Source: Jiulongibacter sp024742395
Lineage (GTDB): Bacteria; Bacteroidota; Bacteroidia; Cytophagales; Spirosomataceae
NCBI GenBank assembly: GCA_965249455.1
Contig: OZ252236.1
Location: forward strand, 4,588,001-4,652,000
Direction: 5' to 3'
DNA length: 64,000 nucleotides
The notes beneath the pieces are model-generated. The model was not told where the DNA came from. It did not search any database and saw nothing but the letters and a program-made list of their open reading frames with translations. The first letter of the stretch is position 1. Each line of letters starts with the position of its first letter. Below, in pieces: positions 50,824-59,098 of this stretch. Position numbers and translations under genes: made by a program.

Positions 50824-52251
50824 CTAAACGGTAAACTCAATAAGAAAGGTAGAGCCCTTTCCGGGTTCAGAACTTACATCAATTCGAGCATTGTGAGCTT
50901 TAATAATACCTAAAGTAGTGGCTAATCCAAGGCCCACACCATTGGTTTTTGCTGTATAGAACGGTTCAAATAGTTTTGAAAGCAGCTCTTTATCCATCCC
51001 CACCCCATTGTCTTGAATCGTCAGGATTATTTTGTCTTCTTTCAAAATGCTTTTGATCTGTATGACCGGAGAGGCTACCTCCTCCATGGCCTCTATGGCA
51101 TTCACCAGTATATTCACAATGGCCGTACTAACCTGCTCTGCATTGATACTGATTTTAGGAGTTTTATTCAGCTCAGTCAGTATTTCTACTTTTTGCATTA
51201 CCGCTCGGTCACGCACTTGAGACAAAGCGATTTCTACTACCAGTGAAAGTGAAGTAGGCTTCATTATAACTTCTTTCTCAGAGGCCGCATTTAGTACTTC
51301 AGAAATCAGCTCATCTATTCTTCCGGCGTTTCTTTTAATAATATCAAGGATAGCTTCATCATCTTTACTGACATTGTCTTTAAGGCTTCCCAGACTCAGC
51401 TGAATATTCATGAGTGGATTTCTAACCTCATGAGCTAAGACTTGCATTAATCTTGCGGTAGATTGCAGCTTTTGAGAATGAAGCATGGCTTTCTCAGCTT
51501 TAATTCTTTGAGTTTGATCACTGAAAATTCCATGGATAAAAAAACGTTCGTTTTCATCCATTTCTACAATACAAGAGAGTAAACCTTCTTTCTTTTCGCC
51601 GTCTTTTGTTTTTAAAGTTAAAGCATAATCTGAGATGGACATTTTATCTTCCATGACCTCCTGAAGCTTGACCATTTCTAATGGGTCATCAAACAGCAAC
51701 TGACTTTGCATGGCGTAAATCTCTTCCCTGGTGTAGCCTAAATAGCCTTCTGCAGACCTGCTGGCATGAACAATATTAAAGTCTTCGTTGGCAATAAAAA
51801 TGATTTCTTTAGAATGCTCAACCACAGTACGGTATTTGATCTCACTTTGCCTTAATGCAGCCAGAGTTTCTGAATGTTTCAGGGCATATCGAATACTCCT
51901 TTCTAATGTATCTGATGTTAAGCTTGATTTCTCCAGATAATCATAAGCTCCTAGCTGAACGGCTTGCGAATCTGCCACCTGATCACTCTTTCCTGTAAGC
52001 ATGATAGCTGGCAGATCCTGCCCTTTTTTTCGCAGAATTCGAAGTAAATCGAGTCCTGTATCTTTTCCTAAACGATAGTCAAACAGATAAACGTCGTGGT
52101 GTTTCTCTTTGATGATTTTCTCTGCTTCCTGAAATGATTTAGCCCAGTCAAGACTGTATGTAAAAAAGCTAAATTCAGAAAATAGAGTTTTGGCAATGAA
52201 GAAGTCATCTTCATCATCATCTACCAGTAATATGTTGAGTTTTTGACTCAT
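50824..52251 (-). CDS. Receiver-PAS-histidine kinase protein
   Basis: A 475-residue cytosolic signalling protein with the domain order receiver (1-125), PAS (135-250) and kinase (258-475). Receiver residues Asp11-Asp12 and phospho-acceptor Asp58 (VYLFDYR) are present. His274 (VLAHEVRNPL) is the phospho-donor, and the ATPase N-box NILVNAIEAME, DNGVGMD and GVGLGLAT follow. No membrane segment is seen. It starts by sharing one base with the upstream kinase stop (TAATG). It ends an operon with the NtrC-type regulator and a second kinase. Confidence 0.92.
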   Translation of the reverse strand: MSQKLNILLVDDDEDDFFIAKTLFSEFSFFTYSLDWAKSFQEAEKIIKEKHHDVYLFDYRLGKDTGLDLLRILRKKGQDLPAIMLTGKSDQVADSQAVQLGAYDYLEKSSLTSDTLERSIRYALKHSETLAALRQSEIKYRTVVEHSKEIIFIANEDFNIVHASRSAEGYLGYTREEIYAMQSQLLFDDPLEMVKLQEVMEDKMSISDYALTLKTKDGEKKEGLLSCIVEMDENERFFIHGIFSDQTQRIKAEKAMLHSQKLQSTARLMQVLAHEVRNPLMNIQLSLGSLKDNVSKDDEAILDIIKRNAGRIDELISEVLNAASEKEVIMKPTSLSLVVEIALSQVRDRAVMQKVEILTELNKTPKISINAEQVSTAIVNILVNAIEAMEEVASPVIQIKSILKEDKIILTIQDNGVGMDKELLSKLFEPFYTAKTNGVGLGLATTLGIIKAHNARIDVSSEPGKGSTFLIEFTV

Positions 52252-52985
52252 TAAGCTGAGGGCAATAAGATGTGAAAAGAAGCACCGTTAGATCTTGTTT
52301 TTTCAGCCCAAAGTGCTCCACCCATTTTATCAAGAATGGCCCTCGCAATAGCCAGTCCCATGCCGGAGCCCGGGTACTCTCCTCTTCCGTTTATTTTATA
52401 AAAAGGCCTGAAAATGTCTTCTTCGTGGTCTTCTGGCACTCCTATACCACTATCAGACAGCACCAGATAAGCATAGTTTCTAGAACTATTCAATCCTTTA
52501 GAACCAATGACAGTAGAGAAAATAGATTTAGACTCCAGTTTAATCTGTGCCTTTTCTCCGGAAAATTTCTCTGCATTTTTAATTAATTCCTGAAGTGCAT
52601 AAATCAACTGACGGGTATCGCCGTATACCACATCTGGCACATCATATTTAAAAAGCGTTTTAGGATGAATCGCCAACTGACTTATGAGCTCGGGTAAAAT
52701 TATTTTCTCTTTTCTGAATTCCTGGCTCTTTATTCTGGAAAGCTTAAGAAGATCATCTACCATAGCCTGCTGACGCCTGGCCGCGTCCATCATTCTTACA
52801 AAATACTCTTGCTCATCATCACTTAGTTTACCTTCCAGGCTTTTGGTTAGTCGGTTGCCAAAGGTTACAATCTTCCTGGCAGGCTCTTTTAAGTCATGCG
52901 AAGCCAAATATATAAATTCGTCGAACTCTTCCTGGAGAGCTTTTACCTGCTCCGGCACTAAGGTTCTGTTTTCTGTTTCAGCCAT
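52251..52985 (-). CDS. Histidine kinase without a sensor domain
   Basis: A 244-residue kinase core. His30 in IYLASHDLKEPARK is the phospho-acceptor of a HisKA domain; the ATPase part has N-box LIKNAEKF, DSGIGVPE and GSGMGLAIAR. There is no transmembrane or input domain, so it must be recruited by a partner. It overlaps both neighbours by one base (TAATG junctions), which makes the three genes one coupled operon. Confidence 0.92.
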   Translation of the reverse strand: MAETENRTLVPEQVKALQEEFDEFIYLASHDLKEPARKIVTFGNRLTKSLEGKLSDDEQEYFVRMMDAARRQQAMVDDLLKLSRIKSQEFRKEKIILPELISQLAIHPKTLFKYDVPDVVYGDTRQLIYALQELIKNAEKFSGEKAQIKLESKSIFSTVIGSKGLNSSRNYAYLVLSDSGIGVPEDHEEDIFRPFYKINGRGEYPGSGMGLAIARAILDKMGGALWAEKTRSNGASFHILLPSA

Positions 52986-54364
52986 TACATATTCATTTTT
53001 TTCATTTTGTTGTACAGCGTCTTCCTATCAATATTTAATAAAGCGGCGGCTTTACTTTTACTAAAATTGACTTTTTTTAAGGCTTCCATAATCATTTGAT
53101 ATTCTGCTTCTGTAGCTGCATTTTTGAGCTGACCCTGTGAACTACTGCTAACCGGTGATTCAGCGGGCTTATCGTCTACAAATTTCAGTTTCTCATAATT
53201 CACAATTTCAAAAGGCAAACTACCTGATTCGATTATGTCGCTTTCTGTGAGTAGAGTGGCCCTCTTAATCACATTCCTTAGCTCTCTTAAATTACCGGGC
53301 CATGGGTAAGTTTTAAAATGTTCTTTCACTTCCTCAGAGAAGCCTTTGACATCCTTTTCTAGCTCACGATTAGTCTCTGATAAAAAATACTCCGCAAATT
53401 CAAAGACGTCCTTTCCTCTTTCTCTTAAAGAAGGCACCTCCACACTAAACTCATTGAACCTGTGATACAGGTCTTCTCTAAAAGTACCTTTGGCTATTGC
53501 ATCTGTAAGTCGTTCATTGCTGGCAACCAGAATTCGTACATCGATATCAATTTCTTTATTTCCTCCAATTCTTTTTAGTTTCTGTTCCTGAACCACACGA
53601 AGTAGGGAGACCTGAACTTCATAAGAAAGATTCGCCACTTCATCTAAAAAAAGAGTTCCGCCATTGGCTAATTCAAAATGACCTATTTTTTGATTCACTG
53701 CACCCGTAAATGAGCCCTTTTCATGGCCAAAAAGCTCGCTTCCTGCAAGTTCTTTCGAAATAGCACCACAATCCATCGCCACAAACGGACCCTTTTTTCT
53801 TTTGCTTTTCTCGTGAATGGTTTTTGCAATGGCCTCTTTACCTGCACCGCTCTCACCATATACAATAACGCTGAAGTTTGTAGGTGCTACCAAATTCACC
53901 TGTTTCATCAGATTTTTTGAAATACCGCTGCTTCCAAATAGGTAGGTCTGTTTTTTCTCAGATTTCTTTTCTTTTACATTTTCAGTTTCTCCTGAATCCA
54001 CTTTCTGAGGCTTTAAAGCCTTCCGTATGTTTAACAAAATTTCCTCAGGAAAAAGTGGCTTTGTAACATAATCAAAAGCACCCATTTTCATTACATTAAT
54101 GGCCACTTTAATGTCAGAATACCCTGTAATTACAATCACAGGGAGCCTGGGCATAATTTCTTTCGCTTTTTTAAGTACTTCACTACCGTCTATGTCACCT
54201 AATTTAAAATCTGTTAGTAATAGATCTGGCTTAAAATCAGCCAATTTACTCAAGCCCGAAAGACCAGAGAGTGCAGTTTCTACCTCGTAGCCGTTTTTGG
54301 TTAGAAATCTATTCATCAAGAGACAAATATCCTTGTCATCATCTACTACTAATATTTTATGCAT
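52985..54364 (-). CDS. NtrC-family sigma-54-dependent response regulator
   Basis: A 459-residue activator. The receiver domain has Asp52 (LLLTDFKLGD) and Lys102 (TKPL). The AAA+ domain has Walker A GESGAGK (170-176) and the sigma-54 contact loop GSFTGA (217-222), a serine variant of the usual GAFTGA. The C-terminal Fis-type helix-turn-helix is KAAALLNIDRKTLYNKMKKM. It is the first gene of the three-gene signalling operon and divergent from the CHASE3 kinase. It should activate sigma-54 promoters, which I did not find nearby. Confidence 0.94.
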   Translation of the reverse strand: MHKILVVDDDKDICLLMNRFLTKNGYEVETALSGLSGLSKLADFKPDLLLTDFKLGDIDGSEVLKKAKEIMPRLPVIVITGYSDIKVAINVMKMGAFDYVTKPLFPEEILLNIRKALKPQKVDSGETENVKEKKSEKKQTYLFGSSGISKNLMKQVNLVAPTNFSVIVYGESGAGKEAIAKTIHEKSKRKKGPFVAMDCGAISKELAGSELFGHEKGSFTGAVNQKIGHFELANGGTLFLDEVANLSYEVQVSLLRVVQEQKLKRIGGNKEIDIDVRILVASNERLTDAIAKGTFREDLYHRFNEFSVEVPSLRERGKDVFEFAEYFLSETNRELEKDVKGFSEEVKEHFKTYPWPGNLRELRNVIKRATLLTESDIIESGSLPFEIVNYEKLKFVDDKPAESPVSSSSQGQLKNAATEAEYQMIMEALKKVNFSKSKAAALLNIDRKTLYNKMKKMNM

Positions 54365-54853
54365 CTTATAAAACTCTTCTTGTTTAGAGGTTAAATTGAT
54401 TAAGCTTATCTAAAACTTCTCTTCGGATCAGTCGGTTCTCAAATCACTATTTAGTTTTAATTTACGCCGATTCTCTGCATCCGTCAAAGCTTCGTGTTAA
54501 TTTCTTCTTTAAACGCTAGCAACACAAAAATTTGTACCTCAGTTAAGATTGACAGCCATTTTTAAGGCGAGAGCCATGTACTATCGATCTATATAACAGG
54601 TACGTTTCAAAATCGTTATAATACCTCCGGCAAGAAATTGTTTCATTCAGAGTCAAACCTTCAAGGTTTGTTTATAAGTTTGAAAGGCTTTTGAGAAGTC
54701 CATGGGGAATCCTTTATTTAACCATATGAAGCCAAAGGGAAGTCCAGTTTGTGATTTACACCGTATTTTATGACCAAAACCACAATAAGGGGAGGATTAT
54801 CACAAAATAATTTTCAAACTCGGAAAAGAGAGAGCAATTAACGAGCAAAACTA

Positions 54854-54870
54854 TTCCCCAAAACGGGGAA
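54854..54870. promoter_or_regulatory. Palindrome TTCCCC-N5-GGGGAA upstream of the CHASE3 kinase
   Basis: The site reads TTCCCCAAAACGGGGAA, a 17-base inverted repeat with 6-bp arms. Its centre lies 21 bp from that of the next palindrome. Confidence 0.6.
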
Positions 54871-54874
54871 ACAC

Positions 54875-54891
54875 TTACCCCAAAGGGGTAA
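54875..54891. promoter_or_regulatory. Palindrome TTACCCC-AAA-GGGGTAA before the CHASE3 kinase start
   Basis: The site reads TTACCCCAAAGGGGTAA, with perfect 7-bp arms around AAA. It ends two bases before the ATG at 54894 and could be an operator, or an mRNA hairpin occluding the start codon. Confidence 0.6.
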
Positions 54892-54893
54892 TA

Positions 54894-56264
54894 ATGAACT
54901 CTATGAATAAAAGACTGGTCAATATTATTTTTGGCATATCCTTAAGCGTATTAATACTTTTGAGTGTACTTACATTTGACAGATTAAGTACCTTTAAGAA
55001 CTACACCAACATTGTAGACAACTCCAACCAAATATTGCTTTCTATTTCAAATCTTAAAAGTGGTTTCAATACCGCTATTGCCGAGCAAAGAAGTTATTTA
55101 ATTACTAAAGACACTACCTACTACAATAATTTTCAATATGAAAAGAGTGCCCTTAGGCAAACCCTGCAGCAATTCAAGAAACTAAGCAGAGGGAACAAAG
55201 TACATGAGAGTTACGCCAAAAAATTAGAAGAAACTGCAGACAACAGAATACAGAGCCTTCTAGTTGAAATTATCAACGACACAGCCACTACAAAGTATAA
55301 ATATGTACAAAATGATCTCATCAAAAGTAATGAGGAGATCAATATGACATATTATGAACTCCTGGAAACCATCAATAAACACGAGAGGCAGTTATTACGC
55401 AGAAGACTAAGAATGAAAGAGTTTCAGGAGGAGCTCACGCCTTTCCTTTTGTTTATTTTAAGTCTGGCTATTCTGGGTATTATAAGCTATTCATTTGTGT
55501 TAATCAGCCGAGAGCTAAAGGAAAGAGAAAAAGCGACAGAACTGTTAAAAGAGAATATTGAAAATCTCAATCGTTCTAACAAAGACCTGGAACAGTACGC
55601 CTATGTGGCATCTCATGATCTGCAGGAACCTCTCAGAAAAATAAGGATGTTTGGTGATAAGCTCATCAAAGACTATGGTGACAAACTGGACGAAGAGGCC
55701 CTTAATATGTTAGAAAGGATGGATGCATCCTCAGAAAGAATGACCAATCTAATTAACGATTTACTCAGTCTTTCTAAATTAAATGATGAGCAGCCAAAAC
55801 TTGAGGAAGTCAAACTAAATGAGGTGGTCAGCGAAGTTTTGATCAGTCTTGAAGATAAAATTGAGAATATTGAAATAGATATTGGAGAGCTACCGGTAAT
55901 TTCAGCGGTAAAAGGACAAATGTTTCAATTGTTCCAAAATATCATTGGGAATGCCCTTAAATTCAGGAAACAGAGAAATGATTCGTATATTAGAATACGA
56001 GCATATGAAAAGACTATGTATGAGGGCGACTCTGCTTTTGAATACACACACATTGTGATTAAAGACAATGGACAAGGTTTTGATCCTCAATACAAAGAGA
56101 AAATGTTTACCATTTTTGGAAGACTGGAGAAAACAGCGGACATAAACGGTACGGGTATCGGACTTTCTATTTGTTCAAGAATTATGCAAAATCATGGCGG
56201 TATGATAGACGCCGAAGGAAAGATTAATGGTGGAGCAGAGTTTCATTTGTATTTCCCTAAATAA
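54894..56264 (+). CDS. Membrane histidine kinase with CHASE3 sensor
   Basis: A 456-residue kinase. A first membrane helix at 9-26 and a second at about 183-204 bracket a periplasmic CHASE3-like domain (30-182), a helical bundle with the QRSYLIT motif. The kinase core has His241 in VASHDLQEPLRK and N-box NIIGNALKF, then DNGQGFD and GTGIGLSICSR. ATG 54903 is an alternative start. The single receiver protein gene follows after 12 bases. Two palindromes lie directly upstream of its start codon. Confidence 0.92.
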   Translation: MNSMNKRLVNIIFGISLSVLILLSVLTFDRLSTFKNYTNIVDNSNQILLSISNLKSGFNTAIAEQRSYLITKDTTYYNNFQYEKSALRQTLQQFKKLSRGNKVHESYAKKLEETADNRIQSLLVEIINDTATTKYKYVQNDLIKSNEEINMTYYELLETINKHERQLLRRRLRMKEFQEELTPFLLFILSLAILGIISYSFVLISRELKEREKATELLKENIENLNRSNKDLEQYAYVASHDLQEPLRKIRMFGDKLIKDYGDKLDEEALNMLERMDASSERMTNLINDLLSLSKLNDEQPKLEEVKLNEVVSEVLISLEDKIENIEIDIGELPVISAVKGQMFQLFQNIIGNALKFRKQRNDSYIRIRAYEKTMYEGDSAFEYTHIVIKDNGQGFDPQYKEKMFTIFGRLEKTADINGTGIGLSICSRIMQNHGGMIDAEGKINGGAEFHLYFPK

Positions 56265-56276
56265 AAAAGTACGCTC

Positions 56277-56684
56277 ATGATACCAACTATTTTGATAGCG
56301 GAGGATGATCCGGACGACCAATTTTTAATGCGTTCTGCTTTTAAGGATATAGCATTTGACTGCAAGCTGGAGTTTGTCAAAGATGGAGAAGAGCTCAGCC
56401 AATATTTAAAAGAAAAAGAATTGCCAGATATCATTCTGATGGATTTGAATATGCCCAAAATTGACGGCCGCGAAATGCTCAAAATTTTGAAGAGCTCTGA
56501 GCTCTATGCACATTTACCAGTTATGGTTATTTCTACTTCTACAGCAGAGAAAGAAATAAAAACGGCTTACAGAGAAGGGGCCGCAGCCTATATTGCTAAA
56601 CCAGCAGACTATGATACACTCACTGAACTATTAAGAAACCTAACCTCCTTCTTTTTTAAGTCAGTGATGCTTCCAAAATCATAA
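56277..56684 (+). CDS. Single-domain response regulator
   Basis: A 135-residue CheY-like receiver. The acidic pocket is Glu9-Asp10-Asp11 with phospho-acceptor Asp56 (IILMDLNMPKIDG) and Lys108 in the AKPAD loop. The KIDGREMLK turn is typical of phytochrome-type receiver proteins. No output domain is present. It is cotranscribed with the CHASE3 kinase (12-base gap), so that kinase is its likely phospho-donor. Confidence 0.93.
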   Translation: MIPTILIAEDDPDDQFLMRSAFKDIAFDCKLEFVKDGEELSQYLKEKELPDIILMDLNMPKIDGREMLKILKSSELYAHLPVMVISTSTAEKEIKTAYREGAAAYIAKPADYDTLTELLRNLTSFFFKSVMLPKS

Positions 56685-56710
56685 AAAAACACCCATCGGA
56701 GGCCGATGGG
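56683..56710 (-). terminator. Terminator of the coiled-coil protein gene
   Basis: CCCATCGG and CCGATGGG pair over 8 bp around three bases; on the minus strand the stem is followed by seven Ts. The plus-strand side has only a weak T stretch. Confidence 0.8.
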
Positions 56711-56741
56711 CGTTTAAAGGAGGACATGTAAGTTCCTGATA

Positions 56742-57689
56742 TTATCTTAGTCTGAAGTCTACTGTACCGTAGTAGTTATTCTGCGAATAAACTTTTCCTT
56801 TGTAAAAGCCAGGCTCCAAGTCTTGCTGTAAAGCCACTTTAAACGTGACTAACTGAGGGGCTGTAGCTGCATCAATACTCTGTGTAGCATGCACGGCTAC
56901 CGGGATAGAGCTATTCAGGCTGTTGATCTTCATTTCTTTCTCAAAACCATCTAATGGTTTAATTTTTTCGTCAAACAGACTCAAATAGAGCATTTCTTTA
57001 CCTTTCATTTCTTTCTGAAGAAACTCTGGCATCAGGAATGAAATATTCACAAACTCTGCTTTTTTAGCACGGCTGGTTAATTTTCCTTTTTTGTCTAACA
57101 CTTCAATTCTAAAATTATCTGCCGGTGCATCATATATGACTTGTCTGTAACGCTCATTCAGGTCTTTGAAATCGGCCTCTAAAGCGGCATATTTACTTTC
57201 CCAACTAGCAATTTCCTTCTTCAAATTTGCATTTTCTTCCTCCAATACCGGAATAACTTTGAGCTCTTCTGTCATTTGGTCTTTAATTACATTAAGCTCA
57301 AGTAGCTGATTCTGAAGACTGTCAATTTCCTGCTCACGCATTTTTTGTCTCTCCAGCAGAGCACGTCTTTCATTATTGGCTTTGTAAGAATACGTCTTTC
57401 TTTTAGCCTCAGCTTCTTCCATTGCTTTCAGAGCTGCTGCCGTCTCTTCAGACTCCTTTATTTTTCTTTCCAGCTCGGCAGATAGTGAAGACACTTCATT
57501 AGCTAAGTGTGCTCTTTTCTCATTTAATTCATTAGCTCTTTGCTCAGAAACAGCTAAAGATTCATGTGCTTCCTGTGCGTTTTGGTATTGGTATGCACCT
57601 ACAATACCGGCTGCGGCTAGTGCTACTCCCAATACTACAGACATTACGCCTGTTTTAACTCCACTATTATTCTTGTTCGAATTTTCCAT
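56742..57689 (-). CDS. Membrane-anchored coiled-coil protein of unknown function
   Basis: A 315-residue protein. One membrane helix (about 15-33) is followed by a long coiled coil (about 40-190) rich in Glu, Lys, Leu and Gln with heptad patterns. The last 120 residues form a beta-rich domain (FRIEVLDKKGKLT, GFYKGKVYSQNNYYGTVDFRLR). The layout suggests a stalk-like scaffold with a C-terminal binding domain on the periplasmic side. It is next to the two-component cluster and divergent from the esterase gene. No named family is recognised. Confidence 0.78.
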   Translation of the reverse strand: MENSNKNNSGVKTGVMSVVLGVALAAAGIVGAYQYQNAQEAHESLAVSEQRANELNEKRAHLANEVSSLSAELERKIKESEETAAALKAMEEAEAKRKTYSYKANNERRALLERQKMREQEIDSLQNQLLELNVIKDQMTEELKVIPVLEEENANLKKEIASWESKYAALEADFKDLNERYRQVIYDAPADNFRIEVLDKKGKLTSRAKKAEFVNISFLMPEFLQKEMKGKEMLYLSLFDEKIKPLDGFEKEMKINSLNSSIPVAVHATQSIDAATAPQLVTFKVALQQDLEPGFYKGKVYSQNNYYGTVDFRLR

Positions 57690-57782
57690 ATTACTTATTT
57701 GAATTTTTGGTTTATTATCCTTCTGAAATTCCTATTCCAGACAGATTAAGTACAAGAGCCGGAGGCAAAATGGGAAGAGTCT

Positions 57783-57853
57783 TTCTCAATTGAGAAAATT
57801 CGGGGAATTGTATCAAAAATCTACCAGCAAGACCCCAATGAGGCATTTTGGGG
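57783..57853. promoter_or_regulatory. Cluster of inverted repeats in the divergent intergenic region
   Basis: TTCTCAATTGAGAA at 57783-57796 is a perfect 14-base palindrome. AATTC-GGG-GAATT follows at 57797-57809, and CCCCAA/TTGGGG arms lie at 57833-57838 and 57848-57853. GGGGAA recurs as in the palindromes before the CHASE3 kinase. The region separates the coiled-coil gene from the esterase gene and may bind a common regulator. Confidence 0.45.
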
Positions 57854-57944
57854 AAAGAGGTCAACAAAAAATATTCCTCATTACAATCATCGATCTTAGG
57901 AACATATTTTTCTTTAGGGGAGGTAAACCAACTACTATAAAAAG

Positions 57945-58865
57945 ATGAAAACGTATACCAGAATCTCCCTATTAATGGTGGCCTTAAGTGCCATTTTGAT
58001 GACTTCTTGCAGTCAATTAAGTGATATCAATCCTCTCAATATCGCTAAGAAAAAAGACAAATTGGCCGACAAACTTAACACAGGTAAAGTAGTCAATTAT
58101 AGAGCAAAAATGAACCTGGCATACGGTGATGATTTTTTACAAAAATATGATTTGTATATTCCTGTTTTAGACTCAGTACCTGAGGGCACAAAGTCTGTAT
58201 CATTGGTTATGGTTCATGGTGGAGGTTGGAGCCTCCTGGATAAGGCTTTTTTAAATAGTGTTGTAGAACAATTTAAAAATCAGAAAGTTAACGTCAGCAT
58301 TTTTAATATTAATCATCGGTTAGCCGGTCAAAACGGTATTGTTTTTAAGGATATCATGGAGGACTTTTCTTTGTTTTTTGACCATCATAAAAGCATGCGT
58401 GATTCATTAAATTTAAGTGACGATATCATCTTATGGGGATATAGCTCAGGCGGGCATTTAGCACTTACTTACTCTTATGAATACCCCTCTCCTGACATCA
58501 AGGCTGTGGCTGCAGTAGTAGCTCCTACTGACCTTACAGAAGAGTCCATTTACAACAACATCTATGACGACAAAAACAGGAACCTGACAGAGCTATTAAT
58601 AGGTGCCCCCTATACCCAAAATCCCCAAGCATATAAAGAAGCCAGCCCATTTTATAAGGTAAGCAGAAACAGTTCGTCTACCATTCTCTTTTACGGTGGG
58701 AACGATAATTTAGTTAGTACAGCACAAGGTGAAAAACTTTACAAAGCATTAAAAGATAAAAAAGTTGGAACAGAGTTTCAGGTCATTCCAAACGCAGACC
58801 ATGAAATGAATGGAAAGATGCCATTGGTAGTAAATGAAACAGTAAGATTCCTAAAGACCTTATAA
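57945..58865 (+). CDS. Carboxylesterase-type lipoprotein
   Basis: A 306-residue lipoprotein with lipobox MTSC (Cys22). Oxyanion-hole motif HGGGW at 91-95, nucleophile elbow GYSSGG (Ser167), acid Asp254 (YGGNDNLV) and His286 (PNADHEMNG) form a complete triad of the hormone-sensitive-lipase/BD-FAE type. It acts on esters in the periplasm or at the cell surface. It is a single-gene unit with a strong terminator at 58891. Confidence 0.9.
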   Translation: MKTYTRISLLMVALSAILMTSCSQLSDINPLNIAKKKDKLADKLNTGKVVNYRAKMNLAYGDDFLQKYDLYIPVLDSVPEGTKSVSLVMVHGGGWSLLDKAFLNSVVEQFKNQKVNVSIFNINHRLAGQNGIVFKDIMEDFSLFFDHHKSMRDSLNLSDDIILWGYSSGGHLALTYSYEYPSPDIKAVAAVVAPTDLTEESIYNNIYDDKNRNLTELLIGAPYTQNPQAYKEASPFYKVSRNSSSTILFYGGNDNLVSTAQGEKLYKALKDKKVGTEFQVIPNADHEMNGKMPLVVNETVRFLKTL

Positions 58866-58890
58866 TAGTGGTTAGATTAGCTTAGCAACA

Positions 58891-58920
58891 AACCCCATTG
58901 CCTTTGGTAATGGGGTTTTT
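58891..58920 (+). terminator. Terminator of the esterase gene
   Basis: AACCCCATT-GCC and GG-TAATGGGGTT form a stem of about 9-10 bp around TTT, followed by Ts. It closes the esterase transcript before the ParA promoter region. Confidence 0.88.
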
Positions 58921-58978
58921 CGATTAAAGAGTTAGGACATTCCAAGAGTGGCTCTTCATTCTATGATCTTTTAAAAAG

Positions 58979-59032
58979 TAGTTTCAAAACTATTTAACAC
59001 ACACTTATCCACATTTTTGAAACTTATCGACA
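58979..59032. other. DnaA-box/inverted-repeat region upstream of parA
   Basis: TAGTTT-CA-AAACTA (58979-58992) is a near-palindrome. GTTTCAAAA (58981-58989) recurs inverted as TTTTGAAAC (59015-59023). Between them TTATCCACA (59005-59013) is an exact DnaA-box, and TTATCGACA (59024-59032) differs by one base. AT-rich. It may be an origin-like or partition site. Confidence 0.45.
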
Positions 59033-59069
59033 ATAACATCTGACGGCCCACCTGAGCCTAAAATTAGAT

Positions 59070-59077
59070 TATATTTG
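59070..59077 (+). promoter_or_regulatory. parA promoter box
   Basis: TATATTTG fits TAnnTTTG and lies 21 bases before the ATG at 59099. Confidence 0.65.
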
Positions 59078-59098
59078 TAGTCCTCAAACCGGAATAAT

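Larger units (their letters stand above)
54365..54893. other. 529-base divergent intergenic region
   Basis: It separates the NtrC-type regulator from the CHASE3 kinase. It holds no convincing ORF or tRNA. Noteworthy are a 17-base palindrome CAAACCTTCAAGGTTTG (54654-54670), a GGGGAATCC site at 54706, and two adjacent 17-base palindromes at 54854-54870 and 54875-54891 immediately before the CHASE3 kinase ATG. I could not place clear TAnnTTTG promoters for either flanking gene. Confidence 0.7.

Noticed and set aside
54625..54646. A sigma-54 promoter-like CCGGCAAGAAATTGTTTC in the region between the NtrC-type regulator and the CHASE3 kinase
   Set aside because: The spacing between the GG and TTG elements is one base short of the consensus and the -12 GC is missing.
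54365..54893. A non-coding RNA or tRNA in the largest intergenic gap
   Set aside because: No cloverleaf, no CCA end and no promoter-terminator pair was found; only palindromes are evident.
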